This document shows positions 52,055 to 60,962 of a DNA stretch of 64,000 nucleotides, in pieces. The position numbers and the translations under genes are program-made. The stretch is from Gloeocapsopsis sp. IPPAS B-1203 (GTDB lineage Bacteria > Cyanobacteriota > Cyanobacteriia > Cyanobacteriales > Chroococcidiopsidaceae): contig NZ_PEIG01000014.1 of NCBI RefSeq assembly GCF_002749975.1, forward strand, positions 62,001 to 126,000, in the 5' to 3' direction. Position 1 is the stretch's first letter; each line of letters starts with the position of its first letter. The notes beneath the pieces are model-generated. The model was not told the DNA's origin, ran no database searches, and saw only the letters and a program-made list of their open reading frames with translations.

Positions 52055-53506
52055 TTACCGAGAAGTAAAAATCTGAGTACCTGAATAATTACTTCCCGAT
52101 CCGTTTGAAGTAACTGTAACAGTGGTTGATAATAAATTATAACCTGTTGCTCCTTCCCATGTATTTTGATTTGCTAGCCGAATAGAGTACGCTGGGCGAT
52201 TATATAACGTAGATGATGGATCGGGAAGATTAAGAAGAACTTGATACTCTCCACTCGGTATATTTGCTGGAATACCTGCCTCAACTGTGACAGTTTTTGT
52301 ACTACCAGGTAGCCATTTGCGTGGCTCTTCATTGACTGGTATGTAGTATTCTTTTTTTGTCTGTTTATGACGTAATACAATTTCTACTTTACGGGGATTG
52401 TAAGCATTAGCCCAGCCATCATTAGTCACAACAAAATTCATTGCAAAAGTACCTGCTGGCTTAACTTGGTTAGGAATTGTTGACTTGAGTAACCGAAAGC
52501 GGTAGCCCAAACGTTTTTTAATTTCTGGCATACAGCCTTGTTTTTCCCAACCTTGTACAACTGTGTGATGAAATTCAAGATTTAAGACACTCCAGCGTAG
52601 TTGTGCCATTTCTGTTAACGCATTTGCACACCCAATATAAGGTTGTGCATGGCTACTAGCACTTGCAGTTTCACCGCCATGAACAACATACAAATTATCT
52701 GTACTTAAGTATTGTTTATCTCTTTCTACCTGGCGATAAGTATAAAACCCTAAATTATCAGAACTTGCCAAGAAACCATCATTGTGAGTCGCTGTTCTAG
52801 CGCGATCGCTTCCGCTAAAAGCTTCACTCGATTTGAGTGGTTGAGTTGTGTTAAACATATCCATTTTCTGCTTGGGAAATGGTAGCGCTACCATTCTTTG
52901 TGGAGGTAAGACATTCAGCATTTTAAAAAATATTGCTCTTGAATCTGCTGTAACATCTAAAGTTGTGTTATTAATCAACTGATGAGAAGAACGATTCCAC
53001 TGTCCCCAAGCACCAATAAATCCTGCTTCTAAATAAGCAATCACATCATGGTTATTTGTTAACACAGGTTGCAATTGTTCTAGATGAGTTAAAATAATAT
53101 CTCTTGGTGCATCATATCCACCGATGTCCCAATTATAGGCAAAGCGAACTACTAATTTTATCCCAGCTTGTCGAGCTGTATCTAAGTCTTGTTTGACAAA
53201 TTCAAGAAAAGATTGCGGTAAGCTATTGTAACGATATTGTGGAATGATGTAAAGCCGTCTAGCTAAACTTATATTCCTGCTTTTTAGTGTTGCTAACTCA
53301 GAAGCTTTTAAGGGAGATTCTTGATGTCTTGTCAGGTAATTTATATAAAATCCACGCTCAGGATTAGTAAAATTTTCTTGACTTACTTGATAATTTTTCG
53401 TTTCTCCACTAACAGTGGTAGCAGCATGACATGAACCAGCAACAGTTAAACTCAGTAATGAAAAAACAATAGGTGTTCGCAAACGCTGTAGAAGTTGTCT
53501 TACCAT
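52055..53506 (-). CDS. Exported DUF4874/DUF4832 protein, glycosidase-like
   Basis: 483 residues. A signal peptide is present (TPIVFSLLSLTVAGSCHA). Then come NFTNPERGFYINYLTR and LARRLYIIPQYRYNSLPQSFLEFVKQDLDTARQAGIKLVVRFAYN, a TIM-barrel-like DUF4874 start, and VIAYLEAGFIGAWGQWNRSSHQ, the typical acidic site region. The second part (about 200-340) is DUF4832, and a C-terminal beta domain (MNFVVTNDGWANAYNPRKVEIVLRH) follows. Such proteins resemble glycoside hydrolases. The location in the polysaccharide locus suggests a role in polymer trimming or release; this is inference. Confidence 0.8.
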   Translation of the reverse strand: MVRQLLQRLRTPIVFSLLSLTVAGSCHAATTVSGETKNYQVSQENFTNPERGFYINYLTRHQESPLKASELATLKSRNISLARRLYIIPQYRYNSLPQSFLEFVKQDLDTARQAGIKLVVRFAYNWDIGGYDAPRDIILTHLEQLQPVLTNNHDVIAYLEAGFIGAWGQWNRSSHQLINNTTLDVTADSRAIFFKMLNVLPPQRMVALPFPKQKMDMFNTTQPLKSSEAFSGSDRARTATHNDGFLASSDNLGFYTYRQVERDKQYLSTDNLYVVHGGETASASSHAQPYIGCANALTEMAQLRWSVLNLEFHHTVVQGWEKQGCMPEIKKRLGYRFRLLKSTIPNQVKPAGTFAMNFVVTNDGWANAYNPRKVEIVLRHKQTKKEYYIPVNEEPRKWLPGSTKTVTVEAGIPANIPSGEYQVLLNLPDPSSTLYNRPAYSIRLANQNTWEGATGYNLLSTTVTVTSNGSGSNYSGTQIFTSR

Positions 53507-53798
53507 GATTTATCTGAATAGGAAAGATTTCATATTTAGTTTTGATAGTTAGATTTTCATAATAACTATACATAACCAAATAACAAATTGAAGATAGCTT
53601 TACTTGTATTTTTTACCCTAGAGCAAATCTACTGAAAATAGAGCTATATTCTGTTTTTCCTTATGCTGATGCTTCAGGATTTGTACTTATTTAAGAATCT
53701 ATCCTCAACAAAATTGAGGGTAATATTCAGTAATATCTCAGTATTTGAATAGACATTTTGCATCTACTGTTATTTTACTACCACCAATAATTATATAC

Positions 53799-56552
53799 TT
53801 AAAAGGTATTGATTGGAGTGTAGTGCGTTGCTAGTAATGGTTGAATTGCTTGGCTTTCTAGAGGTTCTGAGAACAAATAACCCTGTCCATATTTACACTC
53901 AAGTGCCCGAATCTGTGCAAGTTGCTTGATTGTTTCTACACCAGTAGCCGTGAGGTTTATATGCAAGTCGTGCGCGATCGCGGCAATAGTTTGCATAATT
54001 TCTGCAGTTTCACTGTCAGTAGAACTAATGAGCGTACGATCCAGCTTTAACTTACTAATTTTGTGATTTTGCAGAAGTTGCGGTAATTGCTGAAGTAAGC
54101 TCAAGAAAGAGTATCCAACACCAATATTATCTATTTGTAACTGAACACCTAAATTATTTAACTGTTGAATAACTGCCGCAGCACGATCGAGATTTTCTAA
54201 AATAACGCTCTCAGCTATCTCTAATCTCAAACTACCTGCTGTCAAATTGACATCTTGCAAGATTTGGGCAACTTGTTTGCTCAAGTCAGGTTGAAAAAAC
54301 TGCTTGTGCGAGAAATTGATACTCATCGTTAAGCGAATGTGAGGAAATTGGTGTTGCCAAGTTCGGAGTTGTCTGCAGGCTTGACGCAACACCCACCAGC
54401 CAATTGGGATAATTAAATCTGTACTTTCGGCGAGATCGATAAATTTAGATGGTGTTATCAAGCCTTGTTGAGGATGTTGCCAGCGTAATAAAGCTTCAAA
54501 TTCTGTAATCTCATTCGTGTTTAAGTTAACGATCGGTTGATAGTGAATGCGGAACTCGGATTGTGTTAAAGCATTTTGTAAGTCTTTTGCGAGTTGCTGT
54601 AGTTTTGTGACTTGATTTAGGCGATCGCTTGAAACAACTGTACTATCCTTAGGAATTGCATTACTTCCTGGTTGATACTCGATGACTAGCTGTTTTAACA
54701 AAGAAGCAATAGCTCGATGATCATTTAAATTTGCGGCTTCACAAAGCGCTGCCACCATTGCATCTAAATTTAAAGGAATAATTCCACTTGCATTGCTAAC
54801 TGAAACAATTTTCTCGTGCTGCGTTGGCTCGTAACGTTCTCCAGGAATAAACAACTCCTCATACAGTTTTTCTCCTGGTCGCAGTCCTGTATACACAATA
54901 TCAATGTCTTTACCGACTTCATAACCAGAAAGGCGAATGAGATCTTTTGCCAAGTCAACAATCTTAACAGGTTCCCCCATTTTAAGCATAAACACTTCTC
55001 CACCTTGACCAATCACCGCAGCTTGCAGTACAAGTTGAACTGCTTCGGGAATTGTCATGAAATAACGGCAAATATCAGGATGTGTAATTGTAATTGGACC
55101 GCCTGCTGCAATCTGTCGCTTAAATGTCGGAACTACACTACCTCGACTTCCTAGGACATTGCCAAAACGCACAACAACAAAAGGTTTTTTACTTGTTTGT
55201 GCTGCTTTTAAGACCAACATTTCTGCCGCTCTTTTACTCGCACCCATAATACTTGTGGGATTCACAGCTTTATCGGTAGAAATCATGACAAAGTGTTTTA
55301 CGTTGTAGCGTAGTGCCAAGTCGAGTAGATTTTTTGTTCCGACAACGTTATTTGTAATTGCTTCTGGTGAGTTTGCCTCCATTAAGGGCACATGTTTATG
55401 TGCTGCTGCATGGAAAACAATATCTGGTCTAAATTGCTCAAAAGCATATTCTAAGCGCAATGCAAAGCGAATATCAGCAATTAACGTTGTCAGCCGAGGT
55501 GGATTTGGGCAAGAATGCCAAGAGTCTAAGACTTGCTTGAGTTCCTGTTGAATGTTGAAAACAGAGTTCTCTCCGTGCCCGACAAGCAATATTTCTGCAG
55601 GACAACATTGCAATACTTGACGGCAAATTTCACCACCTATTGAACCTCCAGCACCTGTAATCAAAACTCGCTTGCCATTGAGAAAGTGTGAAACTTCCTT
55701 GACATCTGTTTTAATTGGTTCGCGTCGCAGCAAATCTTCAATTTTGACATCTCGAATACTAGCAACATGGGCATTACCACTAAGGATTTCATGCATGCTT
55801 GGCAAGGTACTTGTCGCCACACCCAGCGATTGACAGCGATCGACAATTTCTCTTACTGTTTTGCCAGAAACAGTCGGCATGGCAATAATGACGCGCTCGA
55901 TGTTGAAAGCACGAACAATATCTGGAATGTTACGGCAATCGCCTAAAACGCGAATTCCCCGAATGCGTAAGCCTAGTTTTGTTGCATCATCATCAATAAA
56001 ACCGACTGCATAAAGACGTAATTCAGGATTATGTTGAATTGTTTGAACTAGCGACACGCCCGCATTACCAGCACCAATAATCAACGCCCGTTCGTACTGG
56101 TGAGTTGTTCGCGGTAATTGATACATGCGCTCTACAGCACGTACGCTAAAGCGTACTCCACCAACTAGGAGTAAACTCAGTATGCCATCGAGTAGGGGTA
56201 GCGATCGCGGTAAGTCGTCTACTAAGGCACTACTGTAGTAAAGCAGGTAAAATAACCAACTTTGAACAATAACAGCAGCAGTCATAGAAGCCACGACTTG
56301 AATAAGTTCATCAATACTGGCATAACGCCAACAGCGACGATAAAAACCAAACAAGTACAGCAGTACGATCTTTACAGCTAAAAATAGGATTGTTACAATA
56401 AGAACATCGGTGCCATACACTCTATAGACAAATAATTTGTCTAAGCGCAACGCGAGTGCTAATGCAGGTGTTAATAAGAAAATTGCTGTATCAACAGCAA
56501 GAAAATGGCGGTTACGTAACCGCAGCCAAATATTTGATAGTGTATCTATCAT
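53799..56552 (-). CDS. PglF/WbpM-type UDP-sugar 4,6-dehydratase fused to a degenerate EAL domain
   Basis: About 917 residues from ATG 56552 (a TTG at 56597 adds 15). Four membrane helices fill residues 10-130. A first Rossmann domain follows (RALIIGAGNAGVSLVQTI), then the dehydratase with GKRVLITGAGGSIGGEICRQ and STDKAVNPTSIMGASKRAAEM, where Met replaces Tyr as in the WbpM family. This part ends near residue 640, where relatives stop. A complete-length EAL domain then runs from 665 to 917: EALLRW (Glu686) and INFS (Asn746) are kept, but the DDFGTG loop is DNIGVG (Asn809) and AEGVE is ATGVE (Thr870), while LKLD (Lys836) and QGY (Gln890) remain. Hydrolysis is probably lost and binding of c-di-GMP may be kept. 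No frameshift or stop separates the parts. Confidence 0.9.
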   Translation of the reverse strand: MIDTLSNIWLRLRNRHFLAVDTAIFLLTPALALALRLDKLFVYRVYGTDVLIVTILFLAVKIVLLYLFGFYRRCWRYASIDELIQVVASMTAAVIVQSWLFYLLYYSSALVDDLPRSLPLLDGILSLLLVGGVRFSVRAVERMYQLPRTTHQYERALIIGAGNAGVSLVQTIQHNPELRLYAVGFIDDDATKLGLRIRGIRVLGDCRNIPDIVRAFNIERVIIAMPTVSGKTVREIVDRCQSLGVATSTLPSMHEILSGNAHVASIRDVKIEDLLRREPIKTDVKEVSHFLNGKRVLITGAGGSIGGEICRQVLQCCPAEILLVGHGENSVFNIQQELKQVLDSWHSCPNPPRLTTLIADIRFALRLEYAFEQFRPDIVFHAAAHKHVPLMEANSPEAITNNVVGTKNLLDLALRYNVKHFVMISTDKAVNPTSIMGASKRAAEMLVLKAAQTSKKPFVVVRFGNVLGSRGSVVPTFKRQIAAGGPITITHPDICRYFMTIPEAVQLVLQAAVIGQGGEVFMLKMGEPVKIVDLAKDLIRLSGYEVGKDIDIVYTGLRPGEKLYEELFIPGERYEPTQHEKIVSVSNASGIIPLNLDAMVAALCEAANLNDHRAIASLLKQLVIEYQPGSNAIPKDSTVVSSDRLNQVTKLQQLAKDLQNALTQSEFRIHYQPIVNLNTNEITEFEALLRWQHPQQGLITPSKFIDLAESTDLIIPIGWWVLRQACRQLRTWQHQFPHIRLTMSINFSHKQFFQPDLSKQVAQILQDVNLTAGSLRLEIAESVILENLDRAAAVIQQLNNLGVQLQIDNIGVGYSFLSLLQQLPQLLQNHKISKLKLDRTLISSTDSETAEIMQTIAAIAHDLHINLTATGVETIKQLAQIRALECKYGQGYLFSEPLESQAIQPLLATHYTPINTF

Positions 56553-57232
56553 GACTTTACGTCCAGGCAAATTTTCAAGATAATTTCCTTTCCTCAACTC
56601 AAATTGAAGAAGGATTTTCGTTAACTTAGTAGTATTTGATTAGGGAAATCGGTGGACTTTGGGCAATCGCCTAATATCCGTTGTTTACAAAAATAAAAAA
56701 TTGTACAGGTTTATATAAGACGTATTGATGAACTGAAAATTTAGTTCAATTACTCCTCGATTAGTCATTACGGACAACCACACATAATTAGTAACAATTA
56801 GGGTCTACACTAGTTTTTCTCAGCCTCGTAGGCTAAGCTAATGCTGTGTAAGACATTAATTTTTACACCAAGAAAATTATTTGTTACTACAAGATACCAC
56901 TAATATTGATAGCTTTTTACCAATTTTTTGTTAAAGCTTCTGTAAATTTTCAATGTTCATTTAATGAAAGCGTGCTTTAACTGTAATTTCTACAGTAATA
57001 CTTAAATATAAAAACCAGTCCAAAGACAGATAAAAATTGTGTTTGTTTCCAGTTGTCGTACCTGGTATCCAAACATGAATGTTTGTGTTAACTTCTAGAA
57101 GAAATTGTACTGGGCAAAAACTAGTTTCAATTTAGTCTGATTGAGAAGATCCAAGTTGGGCAGGCAAAAAATGCCTAACCCTGGGTGCTTTATTGGTGTG
57201 GTTGATGCACCAACCTTACATCAAATACCAAG
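56553..57232. other. Long AT-rich intergenic region upstream of the dehydratase-EAL gene
   Basis: About 680 bases without a supportable gene. It holds a hairpin AGCCT-CGT-AGGCT (56822-56834), almost identical to the hairpin in the WD40 leader at 27465-27478, and the repeat hairpin at 57155-57183. The exopolysaccharide promoter is presumably here; I cannot place boxes. Confidence 0.45.
57155..57183. repeat. Hairpin repeat, GGGCAGGCAA type, second copy
   Basis: GGGCAGGCAAAAAATGCC with flanking GTT and AACCC forms a hairpin; AGGCA (57162-57166) pairs with TGCCT (57172-57176). The core resembles the element at 34997-35033. It lies between the small membrane protein and the dehydratase-EAL gene and may terminate transcription from the former. 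Confidence 0.55.
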
Positions 57233-57373
57233 TTAGTTAGTATTAGGTTCAACCCGACCCGAATTAATGCTTGGCTCGACTGGGCGTCTTTGGACGTAGC
57301 CAAACAATGCTGACGTTAATACAAGGACAACAGAGACAAATGCCACTACTTCAAGCATAATTTTAAAACGCAT
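57233..57373 (-). CDS. 46-residue single-span membrane protein
   Basis: The reverse strand from ATG 57373 reads MRFKIMLEVVAFVSVVLVL, then TSALFGYVQRRPVEPS and a polar tail to a TAA at 57233. It has one membrane helix (about 6-26) and a short basic then polar C-terminus. The ATG lies 22 bases after the stop of the flavocytochrome gene and on the same strand, so it is probably the last gene of that unit. A small subunit or regulator of the flavocytochrome is possible; no known family was recognised. Confidence 0.5.
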   Translation of the reverse strand: MRFKIMLEVVAFVSVVLVLTSALFGYVQRRPVEPSINSGRVEPNTN

Positions 57374-57395
57374 ATTTTTTAAGCTGTGAGCTTCA

Positions 57396-58727
57396 TCAAA
57401 CAAGATTAAAGTGTTCCATGTGAATGTATTTGGCAGGAACTTTTAGCTCGTGTAGAGCTTTTTCTGCTTCATCTAAAAAGCGAGGAGAACCACAAAGGAA
57501 ATAGCGCCAGCCTTCACGATTATCGGGAATGTGTCGTGCTAGGAGATCTTTATCTACGTAACCTGATTCTCCTGCCCAATCTTCAGGGGGTTCTTTAATA
57601 ACATGAGTCACTGTGAGACTATCTAAGCGCTTATTGAGATATTCTAGATCTTCACGAAAAGCAACATCATCCCACGAACCGTTGGCATAAATTAAGCGAA
57701 TTGGTCGATGATCGCCGCGTTCCGCAAGCGTAACCATAATACTGATCATGGGGGTAACACCGACACCATTGGCGATCAGGACTAAACCTTTACAGTCAAA
57801 ACGATCAGGAGTAAAAGCCCCGTGAGGACCATCTAGAAAAGCTTTTGTTCCAGGCTGAACATTTTTAATTGTGTTTGTGAAGTCACCAACAGCTTTGATT
57901 GTGAGTGCAACTTGATCGCTGCGATCGCCGTTTGAAGAAAATGAAAACGGATGCTCTTGAATGCGATACGGAGAACGATCTAGAGTAAGCCAAGCAAATT
58001 GTCCTGGCAAAAAACGAATGCCTTCGTGTCCCTGCGGACGCAGTACTAATGTGTAAACATCACCCCGCTGAGGGACAACAGTTTCTACCCGATAGGGTTT
58101 TTGCATCATCAGCCACGGTTTGAGCAAGCGGACATATATTAAAGAACCAAATGCCAACAAGGCTAATAGTATCCACAACATCGCCTTCCAAGGCAGTGCG
58201 AGATAGTAGTTTACACCAAAAGCATGAGCTAGCCCTAAACCTACCGTCGCAACCGCCAGAATTCCATGACTTGTCCGCCACACTTCATAGTTCAGCTTCA
58301 GCTTCTCTCGCCATAGTGAAGTCACAACTAGTAAGATTAATGATATCGTCGAAATAACCGCAAATCTTGCTCGCCAAGGCGCTTCAAAGAAGTTAAGTAG
58401 TCGTAGATATTCAGCGTCCTGGAAAAATAAAATGATTGGGTGAATCAGGATTAACGCAAAGGCAACTTGGGTAATATAGCGATGGTACTGCAAGACAATA
58501 TCAATGCCGTAAGGCGCGGCGATCGCATCAAAACGAGCTGTCAATGCAAATTGCAGCATCATCATTGCCAAGCCCACGTAACCCAATGCTGCAGAAAATT
58601 CGATCCAAAATCCCCGCCCTCCTGGTGCTGGGTGAATTAACAAAATTAACAAGGGGGAAAGGGTTACTAAGAGGTATAAAACAATCCAAAATGTTCCTGC
58701 AACCCAGGGATTTTTCATTTGAAACAT
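57396..58727 (-). CDS. Ferric-reductase-like transmembrane flavocytochrome (NOX/FRE-type)
   Basis: 443 residues. The first 215 residues hold about six helices, with histidine pairs expected for two b-type hemes (LQYHRYITQVAFALILIHPIILF and WRTSHGILAVATVGLGLAHAFG). The FAD domain follows (FLPGQFAWLTL, RIQEHPFSFSS). The NAD(P)H domain has VLIANGVGVTPMISIM and YFLCGSPRFLDEAEKAL with the C-terminal aromatic near FNLV. It would move electrons from NAD(P)H across the membrane to iron(III) or oxygen. GGAAAGA upstream of the ATG is a good ribosome-binding site. No clear Fur box was seen. Confidence 0.92.
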   Translation of the reverse strand: MFQMKNPWVAGTFWIVLYLLVTLSPLLILLIHPAPGGRGFWIEFSAALGYVGLAMMMLQFALTARFDAIAAPYGIDIVLQYHRYITQVAFALILIHPIILFFQDAEYLRLLNFFEAPWRARFAVISTISLILLVVTSLWREKLKLNYEVWRTSHGILAVATVGLGLAHAFGVNYYLALPWKAMLWILLALLAFGSLIYVRLLKPWLMMQKPYRVETVVPQRGDVYTLVLRPQGHEGIRFLPGQFAWLTLDRSPYRIQEHPFSFSSNGDRSDQVALTIKAVGDFTNTIKNVQPGTKAFLDGPHGAFTPDRFDCKGLVLIANGVGVTPMISIMVTLAERGDHRPIRLIYANGSWDDVAFREDLEYLNKRLDSLTVTHVIKEPPEDWAGESGYVDKDLLARHIPDNREGWRYFLCGSPRFLDEAEKALHELKVPAKYIHMEHFNLV

Positions 58728-58859
58728 CTTTCTCTTTCCACTTAATTTGAGATTGACGTTAAACTACAGCAATCTTATGTTGACTGTGAAAGGCGGTAGA
58801 ATTTGATAATAGATCTTTTTAAAGATTTTGCTTCAATCAGCTTGCTATGCAACCAACCT

Positions 58860-59210
58860 TTATATTCCTACTGTACCAAGCAAGCTGAATAAAATAGAGT
58901 TAACGATGCTCAAAGCAATTGTGCCAATCAAGGCACTCCAAATTCCCCAACGTAAGCGAAATCCATGTACTAATAATGCTGCTAATCCAAAAATAATTGC
59001 ATTGATAACAATGCTGAATAAACCCAAAGTTAAAAGATTGATGGGAAAAGCTAGAAAAGCAATAATTGGTCGGACAAAAGCATTGAGAAGTCCAAAAACT
59101 GCTGCAGATATTGCGGCTTTTCCAAAACTGTCGATTTCGACACCAATGGGTATTTTTGAAATAATTAAAAAACTGATTGTAGTCACAATCCAATTAATAA
59201 TAATTCCCAT
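58860..59210 (-). CDS. YvlD/phage-holin-like (DUF360) four-helix membrane protein
   Basis: 116 residues with four hydrophobic segments. The pattern AAISAAVFGLLNAFVRPIIAFLAFPINLLTLGLFSIVINAIIFGLAALLVHGFRL is typical of the Mycobact_4TMs/YvlD family, often called phage holin family protein. AGGAGTTATTAG before the ATG is a strong ribosome-binding site and settles the strand. The overlapping plus-strand frame (58828-59214) is its antisense shadow. Function unknown; there is no phage context. Confidence 0.9.
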   Translation of the reverse strand: MGIIINWIVTTISFLIISKIPIGVEIDSFGKAAISAAVFGLLNAFVRPIIAFLAFPINLLTLGLFSIVINAIIFGLAALLVHGFRLRWGIWSALIGTIALSIVNSILFSLLGTVGI

Positions 59211-59406
59211 CTAATAACTCCTATAAAAACTCCTTGAGAGTATTTGGTTCAAATCGAGAACCATACACTGTTCATAATTTCATATTATTTGCAGACAATG
59301 TGGCGGAAAAGTGACAAGGTGCTTATTGTAATTGAATTAATTTAAAATTAAGTGAGGTGGGATACTGCTCACCTCAAATAGAAAAGTCAATCAGAATGAC
59401 ACTGGA

Positions 59407-60633
59407 CTATCTTTTTGCTGTGCCAGCATAAGTTACACGGTAAATAACACCATTGGTATCATCTGTAAATAATAATGATCCATCGGGTGTCATACCAATA
59501 CCGACTGGTCTACCAAATTGTGCAGTTCGTTGTTCGTTGAGAAAACCAACAATAAAGTCCTCAATTGCAGTCGGTTTCCCATTTTGATAACGAATGCGGA
59601 CTACTTTATAACCCACCGGTGGATTGCGATTCCAAGAACCGCGCATTGTCACAAATGCATCATTACGGTATTCTTGGGGAAACTGAGAAGCTGTATAGAA
59701 AACCATTGCCAACGGTGCACTGTGAGCAGTATACGTTAGTACTGGTGGTTCAGTTGTGGCACAAAATTCTGCTTTCGATTTACCTTCGGGTTCTGCCGGT
59801 AAGTAAACATCAGGACGGCGATCGCCAAAACAGAAAGGCCAACCATAATGTTTTCCTTGCGCAATTAAATTTAATTCTTCCGGTGGTTGATCGTTGCCTC
59901 GCCAGTCGCTGCCGTGATCTAGTCCCCAAAATTGTTTTGTTTGGGGATGCCAACCAAAAGGAATTGTATTGCGCAATCCCTCAGCATAAATTGTGCGATC
60001 GCTACCATCAGGTTGAGCGCGTAACATTGTTGCGTGTTCTTCATTCGGCTCATCACAAGCATTACAGGTACTACCCACTGAGATGTATAGCATACCATCA
60101 GGACCAAAAGCGATCGTGCGGTTGGGGTGTTGCCCTGCATCGGGTAAATCGTCAATGAGAACTTGAGGCTTGCCAACCGTACCGCCACGTCCTAAATCAG
60201 AGGCATAAAGTGACGTATCGGTGACGTAATACAAGCGATTTTGATAAATTGTAATACCATTTACAAAAGGTAAATTTGAGGCAATTGTCCGCATTTCGTC
60301 AGCACGTCCATCACGATTGCGATCGCGTAGTGCAATGACATCTTGTTGTTCGCGACGGGTAACATAAACTGTGCCATCAGGTGCGATCGCAATATTACGC
60401 GGATTTCCTAAGTCTTTAGCAAAAACATTAATCTGAAATCCTGCAGGCATTCTCAATTGCTGCACCAGCGCTTCATCAAACTCTAGTTGTTCTGGTGTTG
60501 CCAAATAGCCTTCAACACGCTCAATTCTACGTTGTTCTGGCTGCTGGGAATTTGCGGGAGTACTAATAATGCCTAGAAGGGCGATACCAAGCAAGAATAA
60601 TTCAAGATTTTTGCGCGTCACAACATTTTTCAT
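59407..60633 (-). CDS. Exported PQQ-type sugar (glucose/sorbosone) dehydrogenase
   Basis: 408 residues from ATG 60633; a TTG at 60657 would add eight residues. A signal peptide is visible (NLELFLLGIALLGIISTPANS). The beta-propeller signatures are GFQINVFAKDLGNPRNIAIAPDGTVYVTRR, NRTIAFGPDGMLYISVGSTCNACDEPNEEHATMLRAQPDG, and PIGWHP-like PFGWHPQTKQFWGLDHGSDWRGNDQPPEELN with the expected catalytic and calcium-binding residues. Such enzymes oxidise aldoses in the periplasm; a CNAC cysteine pair is extra. PQQ synthesis is uncertain in cyanobacteria, so the cofactor should be confirmed. Confidence 0.87.
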   Translation of the reverse strand: MKNVVTRKNLELFLLGIALLGIISTPANSQQPEQRRIERVEGYLATPEQLEFDEALVQQLRMPAGFQINVFAKDLGNPRNIAIAPDGTVYVTRREQQDVIALRDRNRDGRADEMRTIASNLPFVNGITIYQNRLYYVTDTSLYASDLGRGGTVGKPQVLIDDLPDAGQHPNRTIAFGPDGMLYISVGSTCNACDEPNEEHATMLRAQPDGSDRTIYAEGLRNTIPFGWHPQTKQFWGLDHGSDWRGNDQPPEELNLIAQGKHYGWPFCFGDRRPDVYLPAEPEGKSKAEFCATTEPPVLTYTAHSAPLAMVFYTASQFPQEYRNDAFVTMRGSWNRNPPVGYKVVRIRYQNGKPTAIEDFIVGFLNEQRTAQFGRPVGIGMTPDGSLLFTDDTNGVIYRVTYAGTAKR

Positions 60634-60962
60634 GGATATTTGCAAGCTGGCTGGCAAGACTGAAGAGTAGGCTATTTGATCCAGCTATGTAGAAAGAACC
60701 ACTTAGCATTACTTTAGATAATGCGTACAGCACATTATTTTTATTTAACTGGATTTTAGGCTTAAACTTAGAGTATTCCCAAAGCGATCGCATCTGTCTG
60801 ATGGCGTAAGCATTAGTGCGCGAGTACGTGGATAAAAATTAACCCAACTCAAAGACTGCTATCAGTCAATGGTCAGTAAATCTGCAAGCAATAATTATGG
60901 ACTCAATACATTTCTAACGTAGATTGGTGTGATGGGTGTTGGAGAGTGTCAGGAGTTAATGC
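60634..60962. other. Divergent promoter region between sugar dehydrogenase and porin
   Basis: No gene is seen. AGGAG at 60951-60955 is the ribosome-binding site for the porin GTG. The region is moderately AT-rich with one HIP1-like GCGATCGC near 60784. Confidence 0.45.

Noticed and set aside
58860-59210. Prophage remnant suggested by the phage holin family name
   Set aside because: The YvlD family is widespread on chromosomes and there are no phage genes nearby.
58828-59214. 128-residue forward frame over the YvlD-type gene
   Set aside because: The minus-strand frame has four clean membrane helices and a strong ribosome-binding site; the forward frame is its antisense shadow.
59247-59270. 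tRNA T-arm-like GGTTCAAATC
   Set aside because: No acceptor, D or anticodon arms can be folded around it; it is a small local hairpin near the YvlD-type gene leader.
59565-60158. 197-residue forward frame opposite the sugar dehydrogenase
   Set aside because: The reverse strand encodes a complete propeller enzyme with known motifs; the forward frame is cysteine/histidine-rich shadow text.
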